From Photorhabdus akhurstii (GTDB lineage Bacteria; Pseudomonadota; Gammaproteobacteria; Enterobacterales; Enterobacteriaceae), in the NCBI RefSeq assembly GCF_018448925.1, contig NZ_RCWE01000001.1, positions 248,001 through 312,000 on the forward strand: 64,000 nucleotides of DNA, written 5' to 3'. Both the position numbers and the translations under genes were made by a program. Shown here in pieces: positions 38,477 to 46,710 of this stretch (position 1 is its first letter; the number at the start of each line of letters is the position of its first letter). A model generated the notes under the pieces. The model was not told the origin of the DNA, ran no database searches, and saw nothing but the letters and a program-made list of their open reading frames with translations.

Positions 38477-38899
38477 CTACTTGGTAGCATTAATAAATTC
38501 TTTTCTTAATCGCTCATATTCACAGAAAGCGTTAATATATTTTTTGCGTAGTGCATCTATTTCTTTTCGACGCTTAAGCAGTAATCTTATTCGCCGTACC
38601 GCTCTCTTTTGACATGAGATATACTCAGGTAGTAATTCTCCTATTGTCCAATTCACTACATTGTTTTCACCAATTATTGGCTGGGCTGGGTAATTGGTTT
38701 CGCGTCCGGCCCGTTTAAATACTTTTTGCGTCATAATATTCGCTAGCTTATTAATGGCACTACTACGACTCCGACGCTTGTAAGAACGGCCATGACGACT
38801 AACAACATAGACAGGTAATGTATGTATGCTGAATGCATCATCAATACCGCCATCATCGTCATCAAAGCGGGAATAATCGATTTTTTCTAGTTTCATCAT
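38477..38899 (-). CDS. Hypothetical phage protein
   Basis: 140 residues. An acidic N-terminus (DYSRFDDDDGGIDDAF) is followed by a strongly basic middle (RHGRSYKRRSRSS) and an arginine/lysine-rich helical C-terminus (RAVRRIRLLLKRRKEIDAL). GGAGC precedes overlapping start codons at 38899. It abuts the upstream gene. No family recognised. Confidence 0.65.
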   Translation of the reverse strand: MMKLEKIDYSRFDDDDGGIDDAFSIHTLPVYVVSRHGRSYKRRSRSSAINKLANIMTQKVFKRAGRETNYPAQPIIGENNVVNWTIGELLPEYISCQKRAVRRIRLLLKRRKEIDALRKKYINAFCEYERLRKEFINATK

Positions 38900-39622
38900 T
38901 TAAGCTCCTTCCAGTATTCTTATTTCTTGTGCAATATCGCTTGCCAGACTAGAAGCGAGATTTGTTAATGTTGCGGTGTCTGTATTGGCCTCATCAGTAA
39001 CAGCTTTACTAACAGGTATCATTAATGCCTCAAGATGTTCAGATTTATCTAATAAATCTTTAAGTTTTATTTTACTGATATTGATTTCATTATTTTCTAT
39101 TTTAGGTTTCTTTTGACCTTTAATCGTTTTTATCTGCGTCTCCATCGTTTCTGTTTCTTTTAGTAGCCCAAAAACCAGATCTTGTAACGCACCGATGGCA
39201 TAAGATTCATCACATTCTTTTCCATATGATTCTTGCCATATTTGGAGAAGTACTTCTATCTGTTTTGTTTTTATCTCCACGCCTGAGAAAGAGGTCTCTA
39301 AATCAAACATAATATCCTCTTTTTTTGTTGATTCATTTATTACATCTATATTCGCAATGTCAATTAAACTGGCAAGCTGTTTAATTACTTCTAAGAGCAA
39401 AAGACAGTCCGGTCTGCCTTTGTTTTTCGATGAGGCATCAAATTTATCGTAAATATTTTTAAGCTTAACTAATTCATTAAAGAAATTATCATTATCAGCA
39501 AGATTTGGCTGGCTATTAACCACGGCTACAAATTGATCATGGAGTGCAATGTAGCTTTCCCAGATAATTTTAGCTGGAGTTATATTGGTAGTCTGTGGTG
39601 AAGATAATATTGTATTAAGCAT
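38900..39622 (-). CDS. Hypothetical phage protein, largely helical
   Basis: A 240-residue acidic protein with no recognised domain. Predicted all-alpha with long amphipathic stretches, for example NFFNELVKLKNIYDKFDASS and LKDLLDKSEHLEALMIPVSK. It overlaps the upstream small gene by 8 bases. A structural or regulatory role cannot be told from the sequence. Confidence 0.65.
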   Translation of the reverse strand: MLNTILSSPQTTNITPAKIIWESYIALHDQFVAVVNSQPNLADNDNFFNELVKLKNIYDKFDASSKNKGRPDCLLLLEVIKQLASLIDIANIDVINESTKKEDIMFDLETSFSGVEIKTKQIEVLLQIWQESYGKECDESYAIGALQDLVFGLLKETETMETQIKTIKGQKKPKIENNEINISKIKLKDLLDKSEHLEALMIPVSKAVTDEANTDTATLTNLASSLASDIAQEIRILEGA

Positions 39623-39806
39623 GCTTCACCTCATTTACTTGCCCCATCCAGACAATGAAATACCCTGATAGCATTTCAGATAACGCATATTTGGCTTGCT
39701 GATAACTTTCAGCCACATATTTAACTTTAACAATGAGCTGTTCAGTATCTGCGTGTTTTGTGACTGCAAAAATAAAAGTCTTTGTGGTATTATCTGTTTT
39801 GAACAT
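39615..39806 (-). CDS. Small phage protein, possibly Icd-like
   Basis: 63 residues from the ATG at 39806 (MFKTDNTTKTFIFAVTKHAD), with GAGG 10 bases upstream; an earlier ATG at 39815 is too close to that site. The pattern F-x-FAV, A-x-S-x3-A-x3-L, then a short aromatic end weakly recalls host-division-inhibitor Icd-like proteins of P4-type phages. This is a guess from composition. Confidence 0.5.
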   Translation of the reverse strand: MFKTDNTTKTFIFAVTKHADTEQLIVKVKYVAESYQQAKYALSEMLSGYFIVWMGQVNEVKHA

Positions 39807-39888
39807 AGTAATCATGCCTCAAAGTGTTTATTCTGTTCAGGCTCTGGTATTTGATTAGTGTCGGTGCCAGAGCCGTCTTTAAATCAGT

Positions 39889-40092
39889 TCAGTCCAAATT
39901 AAGCTTGTCTGTTCCCAGTGCGGATTCAAGGGAGCAATTGACTTCATAGTTAATATCACACACAAGAGCAATTAGTTCGCACAACTCGCCTGAACATTTT
40001 TCTTTGTCAGCCATACTCGTAATGACTTCATAAAGTGAACAAGCCAAACCTGAGCGGTATTTTGCATCGTCTAAAGTAATTGGTTTACGCAT
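39889..40092 (-). CDS. Hypothetical small phage protein
   Basis: 67 residues with six cysteines or conserved-looking helical positions (YRSGLACSLYEVITSMADKE, CSGELCELIALVCDINYEVN). First gene of the leftward operon after the operator region. A GGAGG-like site (TGGAGGTAGATC) lies 7 bases before the ATG. No family recognised. Confidence 0.6.
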   Translation of the reverse strand: MRKPITLDDAKYRSGLACSLYEVITSMADKEKCSGELCELIALVCDINYEVNCSLESALGTDKLNLD

Positions 40093-40491
40093 GATCTACC
40101 TCCATGTTGTAGCGTTTTATTGCTGAAAAAATAAAAGTCTTCTTGAACATAATAATCATACCTCGGTGTGTTTATTGTCGTTCCTGCTCATTCAACTACT
40201 TCTGTTTCTTCTGGTGATTAAATCTATCACCTTGGTGGTATTTAATCTATCACTATAGTTCTAGTTATTCTAGACCTATAGTAATAAAAAGTTATTTTTT
40301 ATTTTATAATATTGAAATAAAAGGAATTTTTAAAAAAACAAAAAATGTTTTTTTATCTTGATAATTGTAATGATTTAGTTAAAAATCAAGATACTGTGCG
40401 TCTAAACAGTATCTTAAGGGGAAGGAATGCCAGACCTATTGCGAACGCACCCAGGGATTTATGCTACAACAATCGAAATTGAACGGGGTTA
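40093..40491. promoter_or_regulatory. Leftward early promoter/operator region
   Basis: 399 bases between the CI gene and the leftward operon. It contains the imperfect palindrome GGTGAT-taaatct-ATCACC (40213-40231) and a second ATCACTATAG motif just beyond. Both resemble the motifs between CI and Cro (41153-41195). The rest (about 40270-40390) is extremely AT-rich. The plus-strand frame starting at 40427 is a shadow of the CI gene. Confidence 0.55.
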
Positions 40492-41094
40492 TTATCGTCT
40501 TCGTTTCATATCGCGGAACAGGTATACAATAACACCCACTAATTCAACATCAGGACTGATAGGAGTTAATGGTACCCTAGCGTCATCAACCGATAGAAAG
40601 CCGAAAGCACCACCTTGTACAAAACGATATACAGAGTAGTTTTCTCCTATGCGCGCATATACCAAATCATTGTTAGCTGCTTTTTCTGATCTATCGATTA
40701 CAACTAAAGAACCTTCTGGAGCTTCTGCGCAGCCAGTATTTTGGGTGATTCTATACGCTCTGTACGCGTCAGATGATTCAAAGAATCCCGGAATCATAAT
40801 TGTATCGCCTGTATCACTATCGGCATCATAGATTTTTACAGGAAACGATTTAGTGCACTTTACCACAACTGAGGTGGGTGAGTTATCTGGGTGCATGGGA
40901 CCACTGCCATCACTAAGCCATTCTGGGCGCACACCGAGAACTCTAGCCAACTCAACAACTTTAGTAGTGCTTTGCGCTTTTCCTGTGGTTAACTTCCATA
41001 TCATGGACTGAGCCATGTCTACTTCTTTGGCAAGAGAAGACTGTGTGAAGTCTTTCTTTCTCATTGCCTCTTTTAGTCTTTTCGCGAATGTCAT
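40492..41094 (-). CDS. CI-like phage repressor (XRE + S24-like domain)
   Basis: A 200-residue repressor. The N-terminal helix-turn-helix is FAKRLKEAMRKKDFTQSSLA and KEVDMAQSMIWKLTTGKAQS. The C-terminal LexA/CI-type domain is visible from about residue 100. The usual self-cleavage Ser-Met and catalytic Lys are not seen: the equivalent positions read NTGCAEAP and SVYRF. It may therefore not respond to RecA by autoproteolysis. Start at the ATG at 41094 with AGAGG 5 bases upstream. Divergent from the Cro-like gene across paired operators. Confidence 0.88.
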   Translation of the reverse strand: MTFAKRLKEAMRKKDFTQSSLAKEVDMAQSMIWKLTTGKAQSTTKVVELARVLGVRPEWLSDGSGPMHPDNSPTSVVVKCTKSFPVKIYDADSDTGDTIMIPGFFESSDAYRAYRITQNTGCAEAPEGSLVVIDRSEKAANNDLVYARIGENYSVYRFVQGGAFGFLSVDDARVPLTPISPDVELVGVIVYLFRDMKRRR

Positions 41095-41152
41095 ACCCAC
41101 CTCTTCAATAAGTTTTGTTAATTCTATCTCTAAAGTGATATCTTTGCAAAAA

Positions 41153-41195
41153 CACTATAGTGATTGATTTATCTTTTTGGTGATATTAATATCAC
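41153..41195. promoter_or_regulatory. CI/Cro operators
   Basis: Two perfect palindromes lie between the divergent genes: CACTATAGTG (41153-41162) and GTGATATTAATATCAC (41180-41195). ATCACTATAG-type half-sites recur in the leftward operator region. Confidence 0.65.
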
Positions 41196-41220
41196 TATGG
41201 AGTTAACGAGAGGATGGAGT

Positions 41221-41448
41221 ATGAAAAATCTTGCGGTAGAAAAGGCTATAAAAATTGTGGGTAATCAAACGATACTTGCCAATGCATTAGGGTGTAGACA
41301 GTCATTAGTTAGCGCTTGGTTGCATGGGAAGAAGCGTGTTTCTGTCTCATCTGTTCCTGACATTGTGGACCTTACAAAAGGCGAAGTTCAGCCTCACGAA
41401 TTACGCCCAGATCTGCCAAAGGTATTCCCACCACCTGGAAATTATTGA
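41221..41448 (+). CDS. Cro/YdaS-type phage regulator
   Basis: A 75-residue helix-turn-helix protein (IKIVGNQTILANALGCRQSL, VSAWLHGKKRVSVSSVPDIV) of the Cro/YdaS type with a C-terminal ELRPDLPKVFPPP tail seen in this group. I start at the ATG at 41221 with AGAGG 7 bases upstream; earlier in-frame starts fall in the operators. It heads the rightward operon. Confidence 0.82.
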   Translation: MKNLAVEKAIKIVGNQTILANALGCRQSLVSAWLHGKKRVSVSSVPDIVDLTKGEVQPHELRPDLPKVFPPPGNY

Positions 41449-41525
41449 CCATGTTCCCTAATTCCTACGCTCAAGTATCAATGCCATCTCAATATTTTCT
41501 TGATGACGGCAAGTGAATACAGGAG

Positions 41526-41765
41526 ATGTTACTGAGTCTTGATCCGGCTACACGGGCAAAAATCACGGTGAAGTATGCCGAGGTTTATCAAGCGGCTTGG
41601 GATGAGGAACCAATTTCATATCGGAAAGATAACACGGCACGGCGTCATGCGAATATCTGGTTAAGGGAGTTTGTCAGGAAATATGCAAGAGTGAGTCAGG
41701 GTTATACCGAGAAGCCGCTTAAAGCACTGCCAGAGAACCAGCCCCAATCTGAGGCAGCAGGATGA
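41526..41765 (+). CDS. Hypothetical phage protein of the rightward operon
   Basis: 79 residues, basic and helical (PATRAKITVKYAEVYQAAWD, ARRHANIWLREFVRKYARVS). The ATG at 41526 is directly adjacent to AGGAG, too close for ideal initiation; a CTG at 41532 would have normal spacing. The stop overlaps the next ATG (ATGA). No function assigned. Confidence 0.6.
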   Translation: MLLSLDPATRAKITVKYAEVYQAAWDEEPISYRKDNTARRHANIWLREFVRKYARVSQGYTEKPLKALPENQPQSEAAG

Positions 41766-41911
41766 TCGCAGTGGTCTCAGGCAGTACGGAAAAGGCTGTG
41801 TCTTCTGGCTGTGGGATCACTAGGGCTAAACATGAGAAAAATAGTCAAATGAGAATGATTATCAAAGTGGGTAAAAAGCCAAAAAAAGTGGCAGGCACGG
41901 AAAAGTATTAA
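41762..41911 (+). CDS. Possible 49-codon ORF overlapping the previous stop
   Basis: MIAVVSGSTEKAVSSGCGIT runs on to MRMIIKVGKKPKKVAGTEKY. The start overlaps the previous gene by ATGA. Its last third shares a 21-bp DNA repeat with the start of the next gene, so it may be a partly duplicated remnant and not an independent gene. Confidence 0.4.
   Translation: MIAVVSGSTEKAVSSGCGITRAKHEKNSQMRMIIKVGKKPKKVAGTEKY
41846..41866 (+). repeat. 21-bp direct repeat, copy 1 (copy 2 at 41938-41958)
   Basis: The sequence begins CAAATGAGAATG and ends ATTATCAAA, and is identical at both places, 92 bases apart. The second copy contains the start codon of the next gene. Confidence 0.85.
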
Positions 41912-41940
41912 ATAAGTACCCCCTTATTTTTTCAGGACAA

Positions 41941-42774
41941 ATGAGAATGATTATCAAAAACGAAAAAGCAGAAAAGATTATCAAAAAACATTGTGCTCTC
42001 GTGAGCCGGAAGCCTGCGCGAGCTGTTGCTGAATTAGTCGCTGCTGGCATGTCAGAATCTGAGGCCGCTGCTATGGTTAAGGCCAACGCGCCAGCCCGGA
42101 AAACACACAAACCTCACAAACCCCACAACAGCCATGCAAAACCGGTGGATCTGGAAGCACTGAGCACCCACTACATCGTAGTTGGTGATTATGACCTGTT
42201 GAGCCTCAAGCATCAGGACGCATTGATTGCCGCCATCCGAAACGGAAAAGGCAAAAGTTCATGGCATGACGAGCCAATGGCGGTGACGCTGTTCGGGTTA
42301 GTTAAAGCCTATCCGATTATCACGACAGCCGAGGTGAATAAATTCCTCAGTCGTGGGGCATTCATCGACAGTATTCCGTTGTTCATTGACGGGGAGATGA
42401 TCGAGGGTGAAGCCATGCCGTCAGCGAATAACGACAGCGTGAAGGGGGTTTTTCGCGCAGTTAAGCAACTGAAAAAAATCACTGACCACCTGGTGGATAC
42501 AGGAGAATTAATCTTTAAAAAATACCTCGACCGTGTACCGACTGACGAAGATGTCAAACACGCAGTGGGTATCGTTGCGCCTGTAATCATTAATCCCTAT
42601 TTCCACAAAATTAACTATGAGCGTCAATACAACGATATGCCTGCGTGTGAACACACTGAGGACAGTAAGCGGATTATCAATGAGTGGAAAAAAGAACTGA
42701 AAATCAAAGGGGCAAGAAACCGAACAGCGATACTTTGGCGAGCATGTTTGATTCGGTTCTTGCAAAGGAGATGA
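41941..42774 (+). CDS. Hypothetical phage replication-region protein
   Basis: A 277-residue protein. A helical, UBA-like N-terminus (ARAVAELVAAGMSESEAAAM) and a histidine/lysine linker (KTHKPHKPHNSHAK) lead to a larger domain containing ALIAAIRNGKGKSSWHDEPM and ADEVKHAVGIVAP-like helices. I recognise no catalytic motif. The start may be the ATG at 41941 or 41947. It lies immediately upstream of the helicase-like gene in the replication module. Confidence 0.65.
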   Translation: MRMIIKNEKAEKIIKKHCALVSRKPARAVAELVAAGMSESEAAAMVKANAPARKTHKPHKPHNSHAKPVDLEALSTHYIVVGDYDLLSLKHQDALIAAIRNGKGKSSWHDEPMAVTLFGLVKAYPIITTAEVNKFLSRGAFIDSIPLFIDGEMIEGEAMPSANNDSVKGVFRAVKQLKKITDHLVDTGELIFKKYLDRVPTDEDVKHAVGIVAPVIINPYFHKINYERQYNDMPACEHTEDSKRIINEWKKELKIKGARNRTAILWRACLIRFLQRR

Positions 42775-42778
42775 AATA

Positions 42779-44017
42779 ATGAACATTCCATCTCAAAGAG
42801 ATTATGTCACTAATACCGACTTATTCGCAACCTTATGTGGTACTCACCAACTTGTTGATGTCGCTATCACGCTGATAAAGGAAGACCGAAATCTTGAAGC
42901 GGAAAGTATATTACGAAGGGCGAATACAGTTTCTCCGTTTCTGGGAAACTACTATCAACAGCTCTTGAAACCCACCACGATGAAAGAGCTTATCGCTAAA
43001 GGCGAACTCAGCACTTATGAATTTTATGCCCCCGCCAAGCCGGACCTGAAAGGCGTAAAACTGACTTCCAGTGATGACTTTGGGCAGGATTACAAAGAGG
43101 ACCAGCTAGCCGAGATTATGGGTGATTCAACGCTGGTCGGCGATATCGTCAGGAACTGGCTGGAGAATGGTAACGATGAACCAACGATTTGCTTTTGCGT
43201 CAACGTGGCCCACGCCAATTTTATCACGGTCGAATTTAATAAAGCGGGTGTCAATGCTGAGGTCATCATTGCTGAAACACCCCCGGAAGAAAGACAGATC
43301 ATCATCCATCGGTTTGAGCAGGGTGTAACAAAAATATTAGTGAGTGTCGGTACGCTGATTGCGGGGTTTGACAGTGATGTCCGGTGCATCATCTATGCCC
43401 GGCCTACCAAGTCAGAAATCCGATGGGTGCAATGTCTTGGCCGCGGATTACGTACTGCCCCCGGCAAAGAAACCTGCATGATATTCGATCACAGTGGAAG
43501 TGTTCACCGACTCGGCTATCCCGATGATATTGAGTATGACGCATTGCCCTCTAAAAGCGACGGCATGAAAGACAGCTCCCGCAGCATTGATAGCGACAAA
43601 GCTGAAAAGCTACCGAAGGAATGCCCCAGTTGTCACTTTATGAAGCCGGTAGGTGTTTATGTTTGCCCTAAGTGTGGTTTTAAGCCTCTGAGTGGTGAAG
43701 ATGTGGAAGTGGATCGTTCTCGAGGGCTGAAAGAGCTTAACGGCAAGGATCGCGTCTATAGCAAGGCAGAGCGTCAAAGCTGGTGGTTCCAAATCAAGTA
43801 TTACCAGCGCCAGCGAGCTAACCAAGGCAAGCCTATCTCTGATGGCTGGTGTGCGCATACTTTTAAAAGCAAGTTCAGTGAGTGGCGCGATGGTTTAAAT
43901 GACCATCCGGTAGAGATCACCCCGGAAGTGAACAATTTCATCAAATGGAAACTGATTTCGTGGATAAAAAGCCAGGAGGAAAAACAACTCAGTTCAGCCC
44001 CGCAGGGAGATAACTGA
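42779..44017 (+). CDS. Chimeric/truncated phage SF2 helicase (C-terminal half only)
   Basis: 412 residues. From about residue 66 (TTMKELIAKGELSTYEFYAP) the protein matches the second RecA domain of phage DEAD/DEAH helicases: TICFCVNVAHANFI, RQIIIHRFEQGVTKILVSVG, and motif VI QCLGRGLRTAPGKETC. A zinc-ribbon follows (CPSCHFMKP...CPKCGFKP). The first RecA domain with Walker A and DEAH is absent, replaced by about 65 unrelated residues. ATP hydrolysis on its own is therefore unlikely. Four bases separate it from the previous gene, and its stop overlaps the primase start. Confidence 0.8.
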   Translation: MNIPSQRDYVTNTDLFATLCGTHQLVDVAITLIKEDRNLEAESILRRANTVSPFLGNYYQQLLKPTTMKELIAKGELSTYEFYAPAKPDLKGVKLTSSDDFGQDYKEDQLAEIMGDSTLVGDIVRNWLENGNDEPTICFCVNVAHANFITVEFNKAGVNAEVIIAETPPEERQIIIHRFEQGVTKILVSVGTLIAGFDSDVRCIIYARPTKSEIRWVQCLGRGLRTAPGKETCMIFDHSGSVHRLGYPDDIEYDALPSKSDGMKDSSRSIDSDKAEKLPKECPSCHFMKPVGVYVCPKCGFKPLSGEDVEVDRSRGLKELNGKDRVYSKAERQSWWFQIKYYQRQRANQGKPISDGWCAHTFKSKFSEWRDGLNDHPVEITPEVNNFIKWKLISWIKSQEEKQLSSAPQGDN

Positions 44018-44991
44018 TGAAAACAACGGATGCAGTGATCGGCAATTGGTCGAAAGTTTTTGAATATTACGACTTGCCACCCATTACAGGGAAAAAGCAT
44101 TACAAAGGGAAGTGTCCGATTTGCGGTCAGAAAGGAAAATATCGCTGTGATGATAAAGGCGGTCGCGGAACCTTTATTTGCGTCTGTAATATTGGTGACG
44201 GTTGGAAATTACTTGCACTGACTCAGAAGAAGGATTTTAAAGCGCAGGCAGCAGAAGTTGATGAAATTATTGGCAATATGTATCTCCGTCAGCCTGAAAG
44301 CGCTCAATCTTTTGTCAATAAAGATGACCGGTCATTACTTCGTGACAAGGTGATTAGGAAGTATTCCACACTGGTGAACCTGCGCGGAACGTCAGCCGAA
44401 AGTTATTTGCGCAACCGGGGGATTAACTGTTTACCCGTCGAGCAGGTCAGGTATTGCAATCATCAGCCCGTGGGAACGAAAGCTTTTCAGGCCATGTATT
44501 CTCTGGCTACGGACGATAAAGGCGCGCTTTGTTACTTGCACAGGACGTTATTAGAGGGTGACAAAAAAGCCAATATGGATCTCGCCAAACAGACCTATTC
44601 CCTACAGTCTGATGATTATTTAAAGCACACAGGCTCTGTTGCTATCCGCATGTTTCCAGTTTCATCAACATTAGGGATCACTGAAGGCATAGAAACGGCT
44701 TTGTCATGTAAACAGATATACGGTTGCAACACCTGGCCAACTATGAACGCGGGATTCATGGGGAAATTCCGGGTACCGAGCGGGGTTAAACACTTAATTA
44801 TTTTCGCTGATATGGATCTGCATTCAGCGACCGGGCACGCAGCAGCGTTTGAGTGTGCCAGGGGCAATCTCGTTGCCAAAAATGATGTAGAAACGGTCAG
44901 TATTCGCTGGCCTGATTATGGTGATTTCAATGACGTACTTGTTAACGGTGATGAAGTACGTGAGCTATCTTTTAAGAAGTGGGTGGAATAA
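44017..44991 (+). CDS. Phage primase with zinc finger and Toprim domain
   Basis: A 324-residue DNA primase-like protein. The N-terminal P4-type zinc finger (KCPICGQKGKYRCDDKGGRG with a C-x-C at TFICVC) precedes a helical region. The C-terminal Toprim domain has GITEGIETALS (catalytic glutamate) and HLIIFADMD (DxD). No helicase domain is attached. It overlaps the helicase-like gene by one base and the antiterminator gene by TAATG. Confidence 0.87.
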   Translation: MKTTDAVIGNWSKVFEYYDLPPITGKKHYKGKCPICGQKGKYRCDDKGGRGTFICVCNIGDGWKLLALTQKKDFKAQAAEVDEIIGNMYLRQPESAQSFVNKDDRSLLRDKVIRKYSTLVNLRGTSAESYLRNRGINCLPVEQVRYCNHQPVGTKAFQAMYSLATDDKGALCYLHRTLLEGDKKANMDLAKQTYSLQSDDYLKHTGSVAIRMFPVSSTLGITEGIETALSCKQIYGCNTWPTMNAGFMGKFRVPSGVKHLIIFADMDLHSATGHAAAFECARGNLVAKNDVETVSIRWPDYGDFNDVLVNGDEVRELSFKKWVE

Positions 44992-45755
44992 TGAAACTCG
45001 AATCAGCATTAAAACATTTCAGCCCGAAAGGACTGGTCGTCAATAGTTCACCGAAATGTACATCAACAGACCGGATCACCGGTACTGATGTGATGGCGGC
45101 ATTAGGCATGGCCGAATCTAAGGCTGCATTTGGAATGGCGGCGTTCTTGGGTAAACACGGCGTCAGCAATGAAGATACCATACGGACCGTTGAGCAACTG
45201 ACTTTGTATGCCAAACGTCAGGTACCCAAACTTATTACCAAAGCGGGTGGGCGCCAGTTAGGAAAATGCCTGGTGATCTTGGCAAAAATGGCTTTTGAGG
45301 AATATTCCCGGTCAGCCGCTACAACCAGCACATGCACACATTGCAATGGACGCGGGTTGATATCAGTTCAGCGTGATGTGATTAAGTACGCAGGGTATAA
45401 GGACGTGATAGAGCAACGGGTAGAAACTGAGCGTGTAGATGAACTTTGCTCTCCTTGTAACGGTAAAGGGATTGTATCCAGCCGTTGTCGTTGTAACGGT
45501 ACCGGGAAAGTCGTTGATCACGAAGCGACGAAAGCGACGGGCGCGCCAGTAATTAAAATCTGTGAGCGTTGTTCTGGTCGCGGTTATAGCCGCGTACCGT
45601 CCTCAGTGGCATATACAGCAATTAAGGCTCTCCTGCCCGATTTAAACGAAAGGACATGGAGAAGGAACTGGAAGCCATTCTATGAAAAGCTGGTGGCGAA
45701 ATGCGATATTGAGGAGAGTAGAGCAGCATCCGAATTCAGTAAAGTGACACAATAA
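44991..45755 (+). CDS. Phage antitermination protein (Q82-like)
   Basis: A 254-residue Q-type antiterminator of the phage 82 class, needed for late-gene transcription. It contains four DnaJ-like CxxCxGxG knuckles (CTHCNGRG, CSPCNGKG, CRCNGTG, CERCSGRG) in the middle and a helical C-terminus (YTAIKALLPDLNERTWRRNW). Start at the ATG at 44991 overlapping the primase stop. Its late-gene targets are mostly missing from this prophage. Confidence 0.85.
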   Translation: MKLESALKHFSPKGLVVNSSPKCTSTDRITGTDVMAALGMAESKAAFGMAAFLGKHGVSNEDTIRTVEQLTLYAKRQVPKLITKAGGRQLGKCLVILAKMAFEEYSRSAATTSTCTHCNGRGLISVQRDVIKYAGYKDVIEQRVETERVDELCSPCNGKGIVSSRCRCNGTGKVVDHEATKATGAPVIKICERCSGRGYSRVPSSVAYTAIKALLPDLNERTWRRNWKPFYEKLVAKCDIEESRAASEFSKVTQ

Positions 45756-45848
45756 AAAACATATAGACAGTTTGCATTTTGTCCGCAATTGGTTTATTGT
45801 CTATAAACAGTGGGAAATTGTAGCTATGCTCACTAACGAACATTCAGG

Positions 45849-45871
45849 CCCGCCGATGAGCGGGTTTTTTT
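45849..45871 (+). terminator. Terminator after antiterminator gene
   Basis: CCCGC and GCGGG pair around a CGATGA-type loop, followed by seven T residues. It lies 93 bases after the Q-like gene, as expected of a tR' site. Confidence 0.85.
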
Positions 45872-45949
45872 ATTTCTACCAGTAGCAAACTCAAGGTTTA
45901 CAACTAGATGGCTGTGCATAGCATGGCTTTTTGTCTTTCAGCCAAAGTA

Positions 45950-45972
45950 AACGGCCCCTGAGCGGGGCCGTT
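45950..45972 (-). terminator. Perfect hairpin after the antitoxin gene
   Basis: AACGGCCCC and GGGGCCGTT form a perfect 9-bp stem, 4 bases past the minus-strand stop codon. Only a weak T-tract follows. Confidence 0.65.
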
Positions 45973-45975
45973 GGG

Positions 45976-46335
45976 TTACGGAATTAGTTGTTCTGGAGTA
46001 CAGTTGTATAATGCAGCCAGTTTTTCTCGTGTGCGCTTCTGTGGTCGATCCGAAGCCTCCCATTGAGACACGGTTGATTGAGCTGTGTTGAGTTTTTCAG
46101 CTACCTCATGCTGAGACAGCCCACGATAGATGCGCCAGGCTGCCAGAATAGAAACATCCTGATCAACCATAATGGACACGACGCCGTTAGGCACGGTCAC
46201 ATCATCATATTTTGACGGAGTGTATGGCACATCCTCCCAATCTTCCTTTGTGCTGAGAAGTTTTTCGTATTCAGCTACTGGCAGGACAACATATTGAGGT
46301 TTTCCTGCTTCATCATTTATGTATTGCATTTTCAT
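45976..46335 (-). CDS. XRE-family antitoxin (HigA-like)
   Basis: 119 residues. A short N-terminal segment that resembles toxin-binding arms (MKMQYINDEAGKPQYVVLPV) is followed by a C-terminal helix-turn-helix (YRGLSQHEVAEKLNTAQSTV). It lies downstream of a RelE-like toxin gene in the same direction, the higBA order. It probably neutralises the toxin and represses the pair through the palindrome at 46711. Confidence 0.82.
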   Translation of the reverse strand: MKMQYINDEAGKPQYVVLPVAEYEKLLSTKEDWEDVPYTPSKYDDVTVPNGVVSIMVDQDVSILAAWRIYRGLSQHEVAEKLNTAQSTVSQWEASDRPQKRTREKLAALYNCTPEQLIP

Positions 46336-46385
46336 GTATTCATCCGAGTGGCCAAGAGTCGCGGTGAATTTAATAATGAGGAAAT

Positions 46386-46404
46386 GGCGGGTTATTACCC
46401 CGCC
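46386..46404 (-). terminator. Hairpin between toxin and antitoxin genes
   Basis: GGCGGG and CCCGCC pair at the toxin stop codon. It could attenuate read-through from toxin to antitoxin or stabilise the toxin message. Confidence 0.45.
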
Positions 46405-46664
46405 TAGTACGTTGTCGATGTTCTCCGTTTGACTGCCATTATCGAGCAGATAACCGGCTCGCCGTCAGTGATTTCGAAGATTATCCTGTATTCACCAACC
46501 CGTAGTCTGTATTGGTTATCAAGGTCATGAAGCTTCTTGATGTCCAACGTCACTGCGGGGAAAGTTTCAAGCTGGTTAACCTTCTCATTGATAGCTTTCC
46601 GGTATCTGGTATCGATTGAAAGCAACTGTTTTCGTGCCTTCCTCGTCCATTGAACCGTAACCAT
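46404..46664 (-). CDS. RelE/HigB-type toxin
   Basis: An 86-residue basic RelE-fold protein: VTVQWTRKARKQLLSIDTRY, IKKLHDLDNQYRLRVGEYRI and the final strand ICSIMAVKRR. These proteins usually cleave mRNA on the ribosome. GAGGAAACG lies ahead of the ATG. A 68-base gap with a hairpin separates it from the antitoxin gene. Confidence 0.87.
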   Translation of the reverse strand: MVTVQWTRKARKQLLSIDTRYRKAINEKVNQLETFPAVTLDIKKLHDLDNQYRLRVGEYRIIFEITDGEPVICSIMAVKRRTSTTY

Positions 46665-46710
46665 CGTTTCCTCATTTGTTAAAGAGCCTATCCGCTTGGG
46701 ATGATTAGAT

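Noticed and set aside
40427-40639. 70-codon plus-strand frame near CI
   Set aside because: It is antisense to the C-terminal part of the repressor and lacks a ribosome-binding site.
41849-41866. Resemblance of GAGAATGATTATC to a Fur box
   Set aside because: Explained by the duplicated coding start; no iron-related gene nearby.
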